Shown one piece after another: positions 42,578 to 42,920 of a stretch of DNA of 42,920 nucleotides (its first letter is position 1; each line of letters begins with the position of its first letter). The DNA comes from Roseburia inulinivorans DSM 16841. GTDB lineage: Bacteria > Bacillota > Clostridia > Lachnospirales > Lachnospiraceae. Made by a program: the position numbers and the translations under genes. The stretch is taken from contig NZ_ACFY01000087.1 of assembly GCF_000174195.1 (NCBI RefSeq), forward strand, positions 1-42,920. The letters run 5' to 3'. The notes under the pieces are model-generated. The model worked only from the letters and a program-made list of their open reading frames with translations. It did not search any database and was not told where the DNA came from.

Positions 42578-42633
42578 TCTGTTACCTCCCTGCACACTTA
42601 CGTTTTTTGTAATCACATCCATGATTTTTTTTG

Positions 42634-42920
42634 CAACATAACTTACAGAAATGTTGCATTTTCGACATGAAACATGCGGATTTTCATTGTTAAATCATGT
42701 ATCTGCAAATAAAAATACTTTTCCGTTTTCAGCTGTATTTTTTTAAGGAGCGGTCATACCAAAAAATGTTGGAAGGAAAACAGGTAATAAAAAAATCATG
42801 AGAAAATCCGTTCTTGAGAAAATCTGATAAAAAATTTTATTTCAGGGGTAAAGTTTCCGAATGAATATCCGATATAGAACTTGTAAACAAAAAAATGCAA
42901 CATTTCTGTAAGAAATGTTG
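42634..42920. repeat. Inverted pair of a 29-bp palindromic sequence upstream of csrA
   Basis: CAACATAACTTACAGAAATG continuing to TTGCATTTT (42634-42662) recurs inverted at 42892-42920 with a few changes. Each copy is itself partly palindromic (CAACATTTC...GAAATGTTG). The 230 bases between hold no gene. It may be a short transposon-like repeat or a pair of operators; the right copy ends at the window edge. Confidence 0.55.

Noticed and set aside
42578..42622. ATG start for csrA 15 codons upstream
   Set aside because: No ribosome site, and the family begins at MLKLS, matching the TTG with GGGAGG.
1..42920. CRISPR arrays, tRNA and rRNA genes
   Set aside because: No regularly spaced repeat-spacer pattern, cloverleaf or conserved rRNA segment was noticed on either strand.

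Overview
The window looks like a chromosomal segment of a motile, spore-forming Lachnospiraceae bacterium close to Roseburia or Agathobacter. This rests on a Roseburia-type flagellin next to csrA, the Firmicutes sporulation genes spoIIID and sipL, veg, a pyruvate formate-lyase pair and an AT-rich housekeeping background. No 16S rRNA is present, so genus is an inference. I saw no rRNA, tRNA or CRISPR array.

Layout. (1) 8-9070: a GC-rich integrative mobilizable element (about 632-8252) sits inside an AlbA_2/HATPase gene and splits it in two. It carries an oriT resembling that of pMV158, a Mef-like efflux gene behind a terminator-containing leader, an Xre regulator, a Cys-rich VLP protein, a RepA_N protein, a MobV relaxase and a large serine recombinase. 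The efflux and recombinase genes are each broken by a one-base homopolymer change. (2) 9506-16478: spoIIID with an unusual terminator/sigma-E-like promoter overlap, a membrane diguanylate cyclase, two unknown proteins, a GT28 glycolipid glycosyltransferase with a PlsY paralogue, a SEC-C methionine aminopeptidase, a membrane-anchored unknown and a YqeY protein. (3) 16622-26470: a CwlO/PcsB-like NlpC/P60 hydrolase, a three-gene ABC export operon, sipL, veg, a PrcB-like lipoprotein and plsC, with two copies of a foldback, MITE-like repeat. (4) 26572-36183: murF, ddl, hpf, a DUF2156-GNAT fusion, and pflB-pflA behind a candidate ZTP (pfl) riboswitch. (5) 36230-40734: two tandem Rpn/PD-(D/E)XK genes (one deleted internally), each behind the same promoter and structured 5' leader, with a phosphodiesterase between them, then an IS4-family element inserted into the terminator shared with flagellin. 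(6) 40752-42920: flagellin and csrA, with a GGA-presenting hairpin in the flagellin leader, and an inverted-repeat pair at the window edge.

The most novel signal I see is the leader shared by the two Rpn-type genes. It has paired stems, one of them with a compensatory base-pair change, and a CTCCTGC segment that can pair either with an upstream GCAGGAG or with the Shine-Dalgarno. The spoIIID start region is second: a sigma-E-like -10 lies in the 5' arm of a hairpin whose 3' arm holds the Shine-Dalgarno.

Caution: mef-like, recombinase, an ABC ATPase and pflA each need a one-base correction at a short repeated-base run. Sequencing or assembly indels are a serious alternative to real pseudogenes.
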